A DNA stretch of 64,000 bases. Source: Sphaerisporangium rufum (GTDB taxonomy: Bacteria > Actinomycetota > Actinomycetes > Streptosporangiales > Streptosporangiaceae). Below are positions 43,971 through 52,622 of this stretch, piece by piece (position 1 is the first letter of the stretch; each line of letters opens with the position of its first letter). Where the stretch lies: NCBI RefSeq assembly GCF_016863395.1, contig NZ_BOOU01000071.1, positions 1-64,000 on the forward strand. Reading direction: 5' to 3'. Below the pieces are notes generated by a model. That model was given only the letters and a program-made list of their open reading frames with translations. It was not told the DNA's origin and did no database searches. The translations under genes were made by a program, and so were the position numbers.

Positions 43971-45313
43971 GCCGCCGCCTGAGCCCCCGCCTGAGCCCCT
44001 GCCCGGACGCGCCGGCGCCGCGGGGTCGCCAGCGCCGTCCCGGCCAGCACCGCGCCGGCGCCGAGCACCGGCGCCACGCCCGGCACGAACCCGAAGGCGG
44101 TCAGTGCGAGCAGCCCGGCACCGGCCAGCCCGGTCGCCGCGAGCACCCGCCCCCGGCCGGGCGCGGCGCCCGGCGCCACCCGCGGCGGGGCCTCGAACCG
44201 GGCGAACCACCGCACCAGCGGGCGGGCGACGAGCGCCAGCGCGCCGAGCCAGAGCGGCCAGCCGGCCAGCCACCCCGCCGAGCCGGGCGCCGGGGTGCCG
44301 GCGCCCAGGCCGACGACCACCACCCCGGCCACCACGAACAGCGCGCTCATGTGCCACAGGTACACCGTCATCATCCGCGGACCGGCCCAGGCCAGCAGCC
44401 GGCCGGCGAGCGGTGTCGCGGCCAGCCGGACCAGCCGCGGCCGCAGCAGCATCGCCACGCCGATCTGGCCGGCGGCCACCGCGAGGAGTGCCAGCGTGGG
44501 CGGCGCCACGTTGGACGGCTCGCCGGGCAACCCGATCATGCCGGCCGGGTAGGGGCCGAACGCGACCAGCAGCACCGCCGCGCCGAGCCCGCCGGCGGCC
44601 AGCGCCCGGTGCCCGCCGAGCCGCCCGCCCGCGTACATGAACCCGAGCTGGTGCACCGCGAGCCAGACGAAGGCGACGTTGAGGTACCCGGCGGCCTCCG
44701 GCCCGGTGAAGCGGACCACGTCGACGAGCGCCGCGGCCAGCGCCAGCGCCACCGGCACCCGGGCGCCGTACCGGTCGCCGAGCCGCCGCAGCCACGGGGT
44801 GAGCGCGACCGCGAGCAGGTAGACGGCGAGGAACCACAGCAGCTGCCCGGCCAGCCCGGCGGCGGTCCGCACCGGCTGGGCGGGCAGCCCGAGCGCGAGC
44901 AGCAGGTGGGGGAGCGGCACCCAGACCGCGGCCAGCGGCAGCACCGGCCAGGCCAGCCGGCGCACCCGGCCCGCCAGCCACGCCGGCCCGGTGCCGCCGC
45001 GCTCCAGGTGCGCGCGGTGGCTGATCGCGTTGGCGGCGCCCCCGGCGAAGAACACCAGCGGCATGCACTGGCCGAGCCAGGTGAGCGCGAAGGCCCCCGG
45101 CGCGGCGTAGGCGTTCCCGGTGGCGATCCGGCCGCCGTCGTAGGACAGCACCGGGATGCTCCAGTGCTCCAGCACCACCACGGCGATGCCGAACAGGCGC
45201 AGCAGGTCGATGAACCGGTCCCGCCCGGGGGCGGGCGGTGCCGGCCGGGGCCGGCCGCCGCCGGCCGCTCCGGCGCGGGGGGAGGGCGAAGGTCGGTCGA
45301 GCAGGGCGGGCAC
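43946..45313 (-). CDS. membrane acyltransferase (acyltransferase 3 family)
   Basis: 455 residues with about ten transmembrane helices. The first helix has RFIDLLRLFGIAVVVLEHWSIPVL with the conserved Arg and His of acyltransferase_3 proteins, and the GPRMMTVYLWHMSALFV segment near residue 318 is typical. These proteins transfer acyl groups to sugars or cell-envelope molecules. The tail is Ala/Gln-rich. It overlaps pgeF at the 3' end and is divergent from the sensor kinase. Confidence 0.85.
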   Translation of the reverse strand: MPALLDRPSPSPRAGAAGGGRPRPAPPAPGRDRFIDLLRLFGIAVVVLEHWSIPVLSYDGGRIATGNAYAAPGAFALTWLGQCMPLVFFAGGAANAISHRAHLERGGTGPAWLAGRVRRLAWPVLPLAAVWVPLPHLLLALGLPAQPVRTAAGLAGQLLWFLAVYLLAVALTPWLRRLGDRYGARVPVALALAAALVDVVRFTGPEAAGYLNVAFVWLAVHQLGFMYAGGRLGGHRALAAGGLGAAVLLVAFGPYPAGMIGLPGEPSNVAPPTLALLAVAAGQIGVAMLLRPRLVRLAATPLAGRLLAWAGPRMMTVYLWHMSALFVVAGVVVVGLGAGTPAPGSAGWLAGWPLWLGALALVARPLVRWFARFEAPPRVAPGAAPGRGRVLAATGLAGAGLLALTAFGFVPGVAPVLGAGAVLAGTALATPRRRRVRAGAQAGAQAAAQPAASQT

Positions 45314-45419
45314 GGCGCACCTCGCGAGGTCGGGGGTTGGGGGGCCCTTCGAGGCTCCCGCGACGCGCGCCCCGGCACAGTCAGGTGGACGGGCCTCCCG
45401 CCCGCCGCCGGGACGACCG

Positions 45420-45445
45420 CCGGGGTAGGGCTGGCCCTACCCCGG
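45420..45445. promoter_or_regulatory. perfect 26-bp palindrome between acyltransferase and sensor kinase genes
   Basis: Arms CCGGGGTAGGGC and GCCCTACCCCGG are exact inverted copies around TG. The site is 55 bp upstream of the kinase ATG and 107 bp from the acyltransferase start. It is a strong candidate for the binding site of the neighbouring response regulator. Confidence 0.65.
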
Positions 45446-45499
45446 GCCGGGCGGTGCGCGGGATCGCCCCGCCGCTGGTGCGCGCCGTACGTTGAGGCC

Positions 45500-46747
45500 A
45501 TGCCTTCGGTCCTGCGGCGTCTGGCCGCCGCCACCCGCTACTCGCTCCTCGGGCTCCCCCTGGCGATCCCGAGCTTCGCCCTGCTGATCGCGGGACTGGC
45601 CGCCGGCCTGGCCACGGTGGCCTTCTACCTGGGCCTGCCCATCCTGGCCGGCACGCTGCTCGTCGCCCGCGGGTTCGCCGACGTGGAGCGACGGCGGCTG
45701 GCCGAGCTGTCCGGCCACCCGGTGCCCCGACCCCGGTACGCGCCGCCGCCGGCCGGCGCCGGCCGGTTCCGCCGAATGGTGAACCCGCTGACCGGCGGGC
45801 AGTCCTGGCTGGACCTGCTGCACGGCATCATCACGTTCCCGTTCGCCATCATCGGCTTCGTGGTGACCGTCACCTGGTGGTCGGTGGCCGTGGCGGGCCT
45901 GCTCTACCCGGTGTACGGCTGGATCCTGTCCAACATCCCGGGCAATCATGGCCTGCCGGAGCTGCTCGGCGTCGGCGAGGGCTACCTGTGGGACACCGCC
46001 TTCAACATGGGCATCGGGCTGTTCTTCACGCTGACCCTCCCGCTGATCGTGCCCGGCGTGACCGCGGTGCAGGCCGGACTCGCCCGCGGGCTGCTCACCG
46101 GGGTCGCCGCGCTGCAGGAGCGCATCGAGGACCTGACCGAGGGCCGGGCCGCCGCGGTGTCGGCCGAGGCCGGGGCGCTGCGCCGGCTGGAGCGCGACAT
46201 CCACGACGGCCCGCAGCAGCGGCTGGTGCACCTGGCGATGGAGCTGTCCCGGGCGCAGCGCCAGCTCCAGCGCGACCCGCAGGCCGCGCACGCCACGCTG
46301 AGCGAGGCGATCACCGCGACCCGCGAGACCCTGGACGAGCTGCGGGCGCTGTCGCGCGGCATCGCGCCGCCCATCCTCAGCGACCGCGGGCTGGCCCCGG
46401 CGCTGGCCGCGCTGGCCGGCCGGTGCACCGTCCCGGTGGAGCTGGACGTGCAGACCGTCGAGCGCTACCCGGCCGTTGTGGAGAACACCGTCTACTACGT
46501 GGCCGCCGAGTCGCTGACCAACATCGCCAAACACAGCCGGGCCCAGCTGTGCACCCTCTCGCTGACCCGGGTCGGCGACGCGCTGACCCTGGCGATCGGG
46601 GATGATGGGGTCGGCGGCGCCCACGTCGCCAAGGGGCACGGCCTGGCGGGGCTGGCCGACCGGCTGCGCGCGGTGGACGGCGAGCTGCTGGTCCGGTCGC
46701 CGGCCGGCGGGCCGACATTGATCATCGCGGAGGTGCCGTGCGGGTAG
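45500..46747 (+). CDS. sensor histidine kinase with N-terminal Sensor (PF13796-like) domain
   Basis: 415 residues. The membrane part has four hydrophobic segments (residues 18-55 as a pair, 110-143, 168-188), matching the Sensor domain of actinomycete kinases. The H-box ALRRLERDIHDGPQQRLVHLAMEL has His235; the ATPase domain shows YYVAAESLTNIAKHSRA, IGDDGVGGA and GHGLAGLADRLRAVDG. TACGTT ends 6 nt before the ATG, suggesting a leaderless mRNA. The stop overlaps the regulator start. Downstream partner: the NarL-type regulator. Confidence 0.92.
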   Translation: MPSVLRRLAAATRYSLLGLPLAIPSFALLIAGLAAGLATVAFYLGLPILAGTLLVARGFADVERRRLAELSGHPVPRPRYAPPPAGAGRFRRMVNPLTGGQSWLDLLHGIITFPFAIIGFVVTVTWWSVAVAGLLYPVYGWILSNIPGNHGLPELLGVGEGYLWDTAFNMGIGLFFTLTLPLIVPGVTAVQAGLARGLLTGVAALQERIEDLTEGRAAAVSAEAGALRRLERDIHDGPQQRLVHLAMELSRAQRQLQRDPQAAHATLSEAITATRETLDELRALSRGIAPPILSDRGLAPALAALAGRCTVPVELDVQTVERYPAVVENTVYYVAAESLTNIAKHSRAQLCTLSLTRVGDALTLAIGDDGVGGAHVAKGHGLAGLADRLRAVDGELLVRSPAGGPTLIIAEVPCG

Positions 46748-47385
46748 TCGTGGCCGACGACGCCGTCCTCATCCGGGCAGGCCTGGTGCGGCTGCTGGAG
46801 GAGTTCGGCCACGAGGTCGTGGCGGCGGTGGGCGACGGCGGATCGCTGGTGGAGGCGATCGCCGCCCACCGCCCCGACGTGTCGGTGGTCGACGTGCGCA
46901 TGCCGCCGAGCTTCGCCGACGAGGGCCTGCGCGCCGCGGTCGAGGCCCGGCGGCGGGTGCCGGGTTCCCCGGTGATGATCCTTTCCCAGTACGTCGAGGT
47001 GTCCTACGCCGACGACCTGCTGGCCGACGCCAGCGGCGCGGTCGGCTACCTGCTGAAGGACCGAGTGGCCGACGTCGACGAGTTCTTCGAAGGGCTGCGC
47101 CGGGTGGCCGGCGGCGGCACGGTGTTCGACCCCCAGGTGGTGGCCCAGCTCATGGTGCGCCGCCGCCGCGACGACCCGCTGGTCTCGCTGACGCCGCGCG
47201 AGCGCGAGGTGCTCGGCCTGATGGCCGAGGGCAGGTCGAACCCGGCGATCGCCCGGCAGCTGGTGATCACCGACGGCGCGGTGGAGAAGCACATCCGCGG
47301 CATCTTCGCCAAGCTCGACCTGTACGCCGACGACGCCGACCAGCACCGGCGGGTGCGCGCCGTGCTGGCCTACCTGCGCGCCTGA
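46738..47385 (+). CDS. NarL-family response regulator
   Basis: 215 residues. The receiver has RVVVADDAVLIRAGLVRLL, phosphoacceptor Asp52 in VVDVRMPP, and GYLLKDRVADVDEF with the conserved Lys. The LuxR DNA-binding domain is LTPREREVLGLMAEGRSNPAIARQLVI then AVEKHIRGIFAKLDL. Its GTG lies inside the 3' end of the kinase gene. Likely self-regulates through the palindrome at 45420. Confidence 0.92.
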   Translation: MRVVVADDAVLIRAGLVRLLEEFGHEVVAAVGDGGSLVEAIAAHRPDVSVVDVRMPPSFADEGLRAAVEARRRVPGSPVMILSQYVEVSYADDLLADASGAVGYLLKDRVADVDEFFEGLRRVAGGGTVFDPQVVAQLMVRRRRDDPLVSLTPREREVLGLMAEGRSNPAIARQLVITDGAVEKHIRGIFAKLDLYADDADQHRRVRAVLAYLRA

Positions 47386-48197
47386 TCCGCCTGGTCGCGG
47401 CCGGCGGCGCCCGGGCCGGGGTCGTCCGCGCCGGGGTCGTCCGGGCCGGGGTCCGGTCCGGGTATCCCCACCGTGACGGCCGAGCGGACGTGGCCGAACC
47501 CCAGGCGCTCGTACAGCCGGCGGGCCGGATTGCCCTCGGTGACCGCCAGGCCGAGCGCGGGCAGCCCGTGCAGCGTCGCCAGCGCCAGCGCCCGGCGCAG
47601 CATCACGGCGCCGAGGCCGGCGTAGCGGGGGTCGGGGTCGCGGAAGACGTCCATCACCCAGGGCCCGCCGCTGGGCGGCTCCCCCGGCACCGTGCCGACC
47701 AGCACGCCGGCCACCACCTTGCCGTCGCGCAGCAACAGCCCGCCGCAGGGCAGCAGGGGTCCCTCCGACTCGCCGGCCAGCAGCGTGGCCAGCTCGCGCC
47801 GTGCGGCCCCGTCGTCCGGCTGGTGGTAGTCGGGATGGTCGGGATGGTAGGCGGCCCGCCAGGCCGGGAAGACCTCGTCGGCCGGGACGGCGCCGCACGA
47901 CACCACGCCGTACCCCGTCTCCGCCCACTCCGCCGGCGCGGGCGACGCCCGCAGGTCGCGGCTGTAGGCATGGGCGTGCCGGAGCGGCCGGGCACCGGCC
48001 TGGAGCAGCCGCCGGCCGAGATCCTCATCGACGACGACCGCCCAGCCGGGCATGGTGCGCAGGATCGTGCCGGCCGCGGCGGGGGAGTGCTCGCGGAGGA
48101 GTTCGGCGAGCGGGCGGCCGTACCGGGTGCCCTCGATGTAGCTGAGCACCGGCCGGCCGGCCGCGTCCCGCACCGTACGGCGGCTGACAGGGTCCAT
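47370..48197 (-). CDS. GNAT-family N-acetyltransferase
   Basis: 275 residues. The C-terminal half is a GNAT domain: VVAGVLVGTVPGE, WVMDVFRDPDPRYAGLGAVMLRRALALA (acetyl-CoA binding loop, here RYAGLGAVM instead of the full RxxGxG), LGLAVTEGNPARRLYERLGFGHVRS. The N-terminal half (SRDLRASPAPAEWAETGYGV, FPAWRAAYHPDHPD) is specific to an actinomycete subgroup. Its 3' end overlaps the convergent response regulator by 16 bp, and the tail is a Pro/Gly/Asp-rich repeat. Substrate unknown. Confidence 0.82.
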   Translation of the reverse strand: MDPVSRRTVRDAAGRPVLSYIEGTRYGRPLAELLREHSPAAAGTILRTMPGWAVVVDEDLGRRLLQAGARPLRHAHAYSRDLRASPAPAEWAETGYGVVSCGAVPADEVFPAWRAAYHPDHPDYHQPDDGAARRELATLLAGESEGPLLPCGGLLLRDGKVVAGVLVGTVPGEPPSGGPWVMDVFRDPDPRYAGLGAVMLRRALALATLHGLPALGLAVTEGNPARRLYERLGFGHVRSAVTVGIPGPDPGPDDPGADDPGPGAAGRDQADQARR

Positions 48198-48469
48198 CCG
48201 CCCAACGTTAGGGTGATGGTCAGCGATCAGCCACCGAATTTCGCGAGATTGATCCCGCTATGAGCGCTATGTCGGATTCTCCGGTTGGCCAAGTGTCACT
48301 GCTGGTGCACAATTCCACCGATCCGAATTTCTGTAACGTTCTGGTACCAGAGAGGCCGACGAGGCGCTAGTGTGATCGCGCGCGCAAATGTCCCGATAGA
48401 TCCCGGTAGGCACCCAGCAGCAGATAACCGGTTCACCCCGGTACTGCGATATCTGGCGGAGGACGGGAT

Positions 48470-49237
48470 ATGAGAGAAACGCGACATCGACGGGCTCCGA
48501 AGCGCTCTCGATCACGTGCACCGATCGTGGTCGGAGTGCTGACGACGACGTCGCTCGTCGCCGGGACCGCTCTCCTCGGAGCGGCGGTCCTCATACCGGT
48601 ACAAAGCTTTTTGATCTTCTATGCGGGGGTGTTCGCTCTCCTTGGACTGACCGGGGTGGTGGTCATCGGCCTGGCCGCCACCGATCGCATCATCCTCTCC
48701 GTACGCCACCGCGTCTTCATGCAGGCCCTGCACCGGGCCATGGCGGTCTTCGCCGTGGGATTCCTCATCACGCACGTCGTGCTGCAGATCATGCGGCAGC
48801 GGGTGACCGGCGCGGACGCCGTACTGCCGTTCGCCGGCTCCGGCTTCGCGGTGGGCCTCGGCACGATCGCCGCGGACCTGATGATCCTGGTCGCGGCGAC
48901 CGGCGCCTTCCGCGCCAAGTTCGTCGGCGGCAGGTTCCCGTGGATGTGGCGCGCGCTGCACGTGACGGCGTACGTGTCCTGGCCGGTGGCCATCGTGCAC
49001 GGCCTCACCGCGGGCCGGTCCGCCGCCGACTGGGTCACGCTCAGCTACATCGCATCGCTGATCGTGGTGGCCCTCGGCGTGCTGATGCGCCTCATCGTCA
49101 CCGTCGCGCCCAAGGAGGGCGCGCCCGGCATGGCCGTCCGGGCGGTGAACCTGGGCCGCAAGGCCGAGCCCATCCGGGTGGACGACGTCTTCGACGAGGA
49201 GTTCTGGACCACGTTGCGAAAAGAGGTACGGCGGTGA
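48470..49237 (+). CDS. ferric-reductase-like bis-heme membrane protein
   Basis: 255 residues with about six transmembrane helices. Two helices carry paired histidines: His88 and His102 in LHRAMAVFAVGFLITH, and His164 and His177 in LHVTAYVSWPVAIVH. The 13-14 residue spacing is that of two stacked b-hemes in ferric reductases and NADPH oxidases. There is no flavin or NAD(P)H domain in this protein. The soluble C-terminal tail (residues 215-255) is charged. Its stop overlaps the start of the NuoF-like gene (GTGA), so the electron donor is almost certainly that protein. Confidence 0.82.
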   Translation: MRETRHRRAPKRSRSRAPIVVGVLTTTSLVAGTALLGAAVLIPVQSFLIFYAGVFALLGLTGVVVIGLAATDRIILSVRHRVFMQALHRAMAVFAVGFLITHVVLQIMRQRVTGADAVLPFAGSGFAVGLGTIAADLMILVAATGAFRAKFVGGRFPWMWRALHVTAYVSWPVAIVHGLTAGRSAADWVTLSYIASLIVVALGVLMRLIVTVAPKEGAPGMAVRAVNLGRKAEPIRVDDVFDEEFWTTLRKEVRR

Positions 49238-50718
49238 GCGCCGGTGTGCTGCAGGTCTTCCGGATCGGCCCCGGCCGGATCACGGCGGGCCTGGACAGCT
49301 CCCCGCGGCTGGACTACGACACCCACCGCCGGGTGCACGGGCAGCTTCCCCGGCTGCCGATCGACGACCTGATCGCGCTGGCCGAGCTCGGCGACCTGCG
49401 CGGACGCGGCGGCGCGGGCTTCCCGTTCGCCCGCAAGCTCCGCGCGGTGGTCGACTCGGCCGGCCGCCGCGGCGCGCCCATCACGGTGGTGGTCAACGCC
49501 ACCGAGGGCGAGCCCGCGGCGCACAAGGACAAGATGATCCTCGCCAGGGCGCCGCACCTGATCCTGGACGGCGCCGACCTGGTGGCCCGGGCGCTGAACG
49601 CCCGGGAGATCGTGGTCGGCGTCGCGCACGGCGGTCCCGGCGAGCGCTCGCTGCTCAACGCGATCCACGAGCGCGGCATGACCGACTTCGTGCGGGTGGT
49701 CCGGATGCCCGACCGGTTCATCTCCGGTGAGGGCGGCGCCCTGGTGCGCGGCATCAACGGCGAGCGGCCCATCCCGCCCGGCCGCAAGGTCCGCTCCAGC
49801 GACAGCGGCGTGGGCGGCATGCCCACCATGCTGTCCAACGCCGAGACCTACTCCCAGCTCGCGCTGATGGCCATGCTCGGCGTGGACATGTACTCCTCGG
49901 TGGGGCTGCCGTCGGAGCCGGGCACGGTGATGCTGAGCGTCACCGGGTCGGCCAAGCGGCCCGCCGTGGTGGAGACGCCCACCGGCGTGCGGCTGCGCGA
50001 GGTGCTCGACCTGTGCGAGGCGACCATCGGGCAGGGCGTGCTGCTCGGCGGTTACCACGGCAAGTGGATGTCCGCCGAGGCGGTCGAGCGGGCCGAGGTC
50101 TCCCGGGCCGGCTTCGAGGCGCTCGGCGGCGCGCTCGGCGCGGGCATCGTGGTGCCGCTCGGCTGGGAGTCGTGCCCGCTGGGCGAGACCGCGCGGGTGG
50201 CCCGCTACATGGCCGGCCAGAGCGCCGGCCAGTGCGGGCCGTGCTACATGGGGCTGCCCGACCTCGCCCAGGCGTTCGGCGCGCTGGCCGACGGCAACGG
50301 GCACATCGAGGCGGTGCAGCGGGCCGCGGCGACGATGAAGGGCCGGGGGGCGTGCTCGCACCCGGACGGCACCTCGAAGTTCGTGCTGTCGGCGATCGAC
50401 GTGTTCGCCGAGGACATCATGACCCACGCGGCGTACGGCACCTGCGGGCTGCCCACCAAGGGCGTCCTGCCGCTGCCGGTGGAGGCGTCGACCCGGGCCG
50501 CCGAGGCCCAGCTCATCCTGGACTGGTCGCGCTGCGAGGGGCACGGGCTCTGCTCGGTCATCGTCCCGGAGCTGATCACCCTCGACCAGCACGGCTACCC
50601 GGTGGTGAGCACCGCCTCGGTGCCGAACAACCTGGTGGGGGAGGCCCGGCGGGCGATCGAGATCTGCCCGGCCCTGGCCCTGCGCCTGACGCCGGCCCCG
50701 GCCGAGAAACGGGGCTGA
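49234..50718 (+). CDS. NuoF-like FMN/Fe-S protein with fused C-terminal ferredoxin
   Basis: 494 residues. The N-terminal part is like the 51-kDa subunit of complex I: GRGGAGFPFARK (57-68) and NATEGEP (88-94) form the NADH/FMN site, then ISGEGGALV and an SLBB-like segment. The Fe-S motif reads SAGQCGPC with Cys334, Cys337 and Cys374; Ala332 stands where NuoF has the first Cys. Residues 425-490 are a fused 3Fe-4S-type ferredoxin (Cys434-x5-Cys440 ... Cys478-Pro). Probable path: NAD(P)H to FMN to Fe-S to the membrane hemes of the coupled upstream protein. Confidence 0.85.
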   Translation: MSAGVLQVFRIGPGRITAGLDSSPRLDYDTHRRVHGQLPRLPIDDLIALAELGDLRGRGGAGFPFARKLRAVVDSAGRRGAPITVVVNATEGEPAAHKDKMILARAPHLILDGADLVARALNAREIVVGVAHGGPGERSLLNAIHERGMTDFVRVVRMPDRFISGEGGALVRGINGERPIPPGRKVRSSDSGVGGMPTMLSNAETYSQLALMAMLGVDMYSSVGLPSEPGTVMLSVTGSAKRPAVVETPTGVRLREVLDLCEATIGQGVLLGGYHGKWMSAEAVERAEVSRAGFEALGGALGAGIVVPLGWESCPLGETARVARYMAGQSAGQCGPCYMGLPDLAQAFGALADGNGHIEAVQRAAATMKGRGACSHPDGTSKFVLSAIDVFAEDIMTHAAYGTCGLPTKGVLPLPVEASTRAAEAQLILDWSRCEGHGLCSVIVPELITLDQHGYPVVSTASVPNNLVGEARRAIEICPALALRLTPAPAEKRG

Positions 50719-50770
50719 GCCTGCCCGAGAAGCGGGGTCTGCCGGGAAGCGGGGCCGAGCCCGGACGGGC

Positions 50771-50804
50771 CACGGGCCCGGCCGCGACGGCGGCCGGGCC
50801 CGTG
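50771..50804. terminator. strong bidirectional terminator
   Basis: Perfect 15-bp stem (CACGGGCCCGGCCGC with its complement) and loop GACG, between the convergent NuoF-like and anti-sigma genes. It should end transcription from both sides. Confidence 0.8.
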
Positions 50805-50896
50805 ACGCCCGATGGCGGGAAGGAGTGCGGGCACGCCAGGGCGCACCCGCCGGCCAGGCGGCCTGTCCCGCCGCCCGGCGCCCCCTCGCCCGCCGC

Positions 50897-51913
50897 TCAG
50901 GCCACGGGGATGTCCAGCAGGTGGACGCCGTCGTCCCGGCGCACCTCGAAGCGCTTGATGTCCTTGAGCACCAGCGCCGTGCCGCCGGTCAGCGTCAGCG
51001 GCTCGGGGAAGCCGGGCACGCCGTACCCCTTGCCGGCGGCGACCTGCCAGCCGGACACCACGTCGGTGGCGCCGTTCTTGGACACCGCGATCAGGCTGCA
51101 GCGCTCCGGCCCGCGCACCCCGCTGAGCTGGAAGGACACCTCGGTTCCCCAGCTCTTGTTCACCAGGCCGACCGAGCCGCTCACCCCGGTCGCCGGGCCG
51201 GCGCCCTTGCGGAACACGTCCATGTCGCCCGGCGCGGGCGGCTGGGGCTGGGCGATCGGCGCGGACTGGGCCGTCCGCGGCCACAGCTGGGCGGTGACCG
51301 TTCCGGTGACCCCGATGACCACCGCCGCGGCGGCCGAAAGCAGCACGGCGCGCCGGCGGCGGTAGCGGGCCACCGCTACCTCGTCGATGTCCAGCCGCAC
51401 CACCTGCTCCGACCCGGTGGCCGGCTCGGCGCGGCGCCGGCCGGTCGAGGCCGCCCGGTGGCCGCTGCCCGGCCGCGGGCCGGTGGCGCGCCGCGGGCCG
51501 GTCGTGTGCCGCGGGCCGGTCGTGGCCGGCCCGATCGGCTCGCCCGACCACAGGTCGCGCACCACGCCGTCCCCCAGGTGGGCGCCGTTCACGCCACCGA
51601 GGCGGGTGCCGTTGGTCTCCGGGGAAGGCGGCCGCGGGGTGCGGTCGGACAGCCCGGCGAACAGGCCGTCCTCCATCCGGTAGCCGTTCGTGTCCCGGGC
51701 CGTTCCGTTCACCGCACCCGGCGTGCCCGCAGCGCCCCGCTTGAGATGGTCCAGCTCGTCGGGGAGCTCGTACATCTCGATGAGCTCGCGCTGGCAGCTC
51801 GGGCAGTCGAGCAGATGGCGGTCGAACGCCTCGGAGTCCTCCTTGTTGAGGACACCGAGGATGTACGCCGCCACCTCGACGTGAGGGGGTGATCCTTCCA
51901 TCAGACCGGTCAC
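50897..51913 (-). CDS. zinc-binding transmembrane anti-sigma factor
   Basis: 338 residues. The N-terminal zinc anti-sigma domain has His33-x3-Cys37-x2-Cys40 (HLLDCPSCQREL) and should hold the sigma factor in the cytoplasm. A long Gly/Pro/Arg-rich linker (about 60-180) leads to one transmembrane helix (190-210) and an extracytoplasmic RskA-like domain (FRKGAGPATGVSGSVGLVNKSWGTEVSFQLSGV). The ATG overlaps the sigma stop (ATGA). The layout resembles RslA/RskA and implies release by a signal outside or by thiol oxidation. Confidence 0.9.
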   Translation of the reverse strand: MTGLMEGSPPHVEVAAYILGVLNKEDSEAFDRHLLDCPSCQRELIEMYELPDELDHLKRGAAGTPGAVNGTARDTNGYRMEDGLFAGLSDRTPRPPSPETNGTRLGGVNGAHLGDGVVRDLWSGEPIGPATTGPRHTTGPRRATGPRPGSGHRAASTGRRRAEPATGSEQVVRLDIDEVAVARYRRRRAVLLSAAAAVVIGVTGTVTAQLWPRTAQSAPIAQPQPPAPGDMDVFRKGAGPATGVSGSVGLVNKSWGTEVSFQLSGVRGPERCSLIAVSKNGATDVVSGWQVAAGKGYGVPGFPEPLTLTGGTALVLKDIKRFEVRRDDGVHLLDIPVA

Positions 51914-52479
51914 CCCCTCTCCTTCATCGTCTTCTTCAGGGCGCGAAGCGCGTAGTACACCCGGGACTTGACCGTCCCCGGCGGTACTCCCAGCACCTCG
52001 GCCGCCTCATTGATCGTACGGTCGTGGAGATAGGTCTGCACGAGCGCCTCCCGGTGTTCCTCCGAGAGGCGGTACAGAGCCTCCGATACCACCATCTTCG
52101 ACAGCATCGGCTCCGAGCCGTCGGGGATGGCGACGGTGTCCAGGCGATCAGGCTCTACCTCCTGCGGGCGCACCGAACGCTGCCGGTGGGTGTCGATGAC
52201 GATGCGGCGGGCCACCGTCATCAGCCACGCCCACAGCAGGCCGGGCTCCCGGTTGAGCTTGGCGGCGTTCCGCCAGGCGCGGAACACCGTCTCCTGTACG
52301 ACATCTTCTGCCCATTGCTGGTCGCCTCCAGTCAGTCTGCGCACATTGCGGAGGAGGGGTCCGCCGTACTCGCGGTAGAGCGTCGCTACGAGCTGCTCTT
52401 CGGAGTCCTCGTGCGTCTCCTCCGGTAGGGACCGGACGCTGCGATGACGCTGCACAGGCACATGGTGGCAGCGGATCAC
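51910..52479 (-). CDS. ECF sigma factor (SigL-like)
   Basis: Up to 189 residues. Region 2 is LVATLYREYGGPLLRNVRRLTGGDQQWAEDVVQETVFRAWRNA; region 4 is LSEEHREALVQTYLHDRTINEAAEVLGVPPGTVKSRVYYALRALKKTM. The start is uncertain: GTG at 52479, or GTG at 52458 or 52452, since no good ribosome site is seen. Coupled by ATGA to the anti-sigma gene. A SigL-like promoter lies in front of the divergent DUF4142 gene, so that gene is probably a target. Confidence 0.9.
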   Translation of the reverse strand: MIRCHHVPVQRHRSVRSLPEETHEDSEEQLVATLYREYGGPLLRNVRRLTGGDQQWAEDVVQETVFRAWRNAAKLNREPGLLWAWLMTVARRIVIDTHRQRSVRPQEVEPDRLDTVAIPDGSEPMLSKMVVSEALYRLSEEHREALVQTYLHDRTINEAAEVLGVPPGTVKSRVYYALRALKKTMKERG

Positions 52480-52537
52480 CAGTCACGTGAGCAAATCTCG
52501 CAACTTCCGTAAAAAACCGAAAAATCGACAGGTGCGG

Positions 52538-52565
52538 TGAACCGCTGCCGCACCGGCGGCGTATT
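52538..52565 (+). promoter_or_regulatory. candidate ECF (SigL-type) promoter of the DUF4142 gene
   Basis: TGAACC and CGTATT separated by exactly 16 bp. The mycobacterial SigL consensus is TGAACC with a CGT-starting -10, and the adjacent sigma factor is of that kind. The start would be near 52572, about 50 nt before the GTG. Confidence 0.6.
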
Positions 52566-52622
52566 CCCTGCTGACAAGCGCGCCTTGGGGATCTGCGGGA
52601 CACGGAAGGAAGAGGACATTCG

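Noticed and set aside
48340-48349. CTGGTACCAG palindrome upstream of the ferric-reductase-like gene as an operator
   Set aside because: Symmetric and in the right region, but short and single; a 10-bp palindrome is weak evidence, so it is not listed as a feature.
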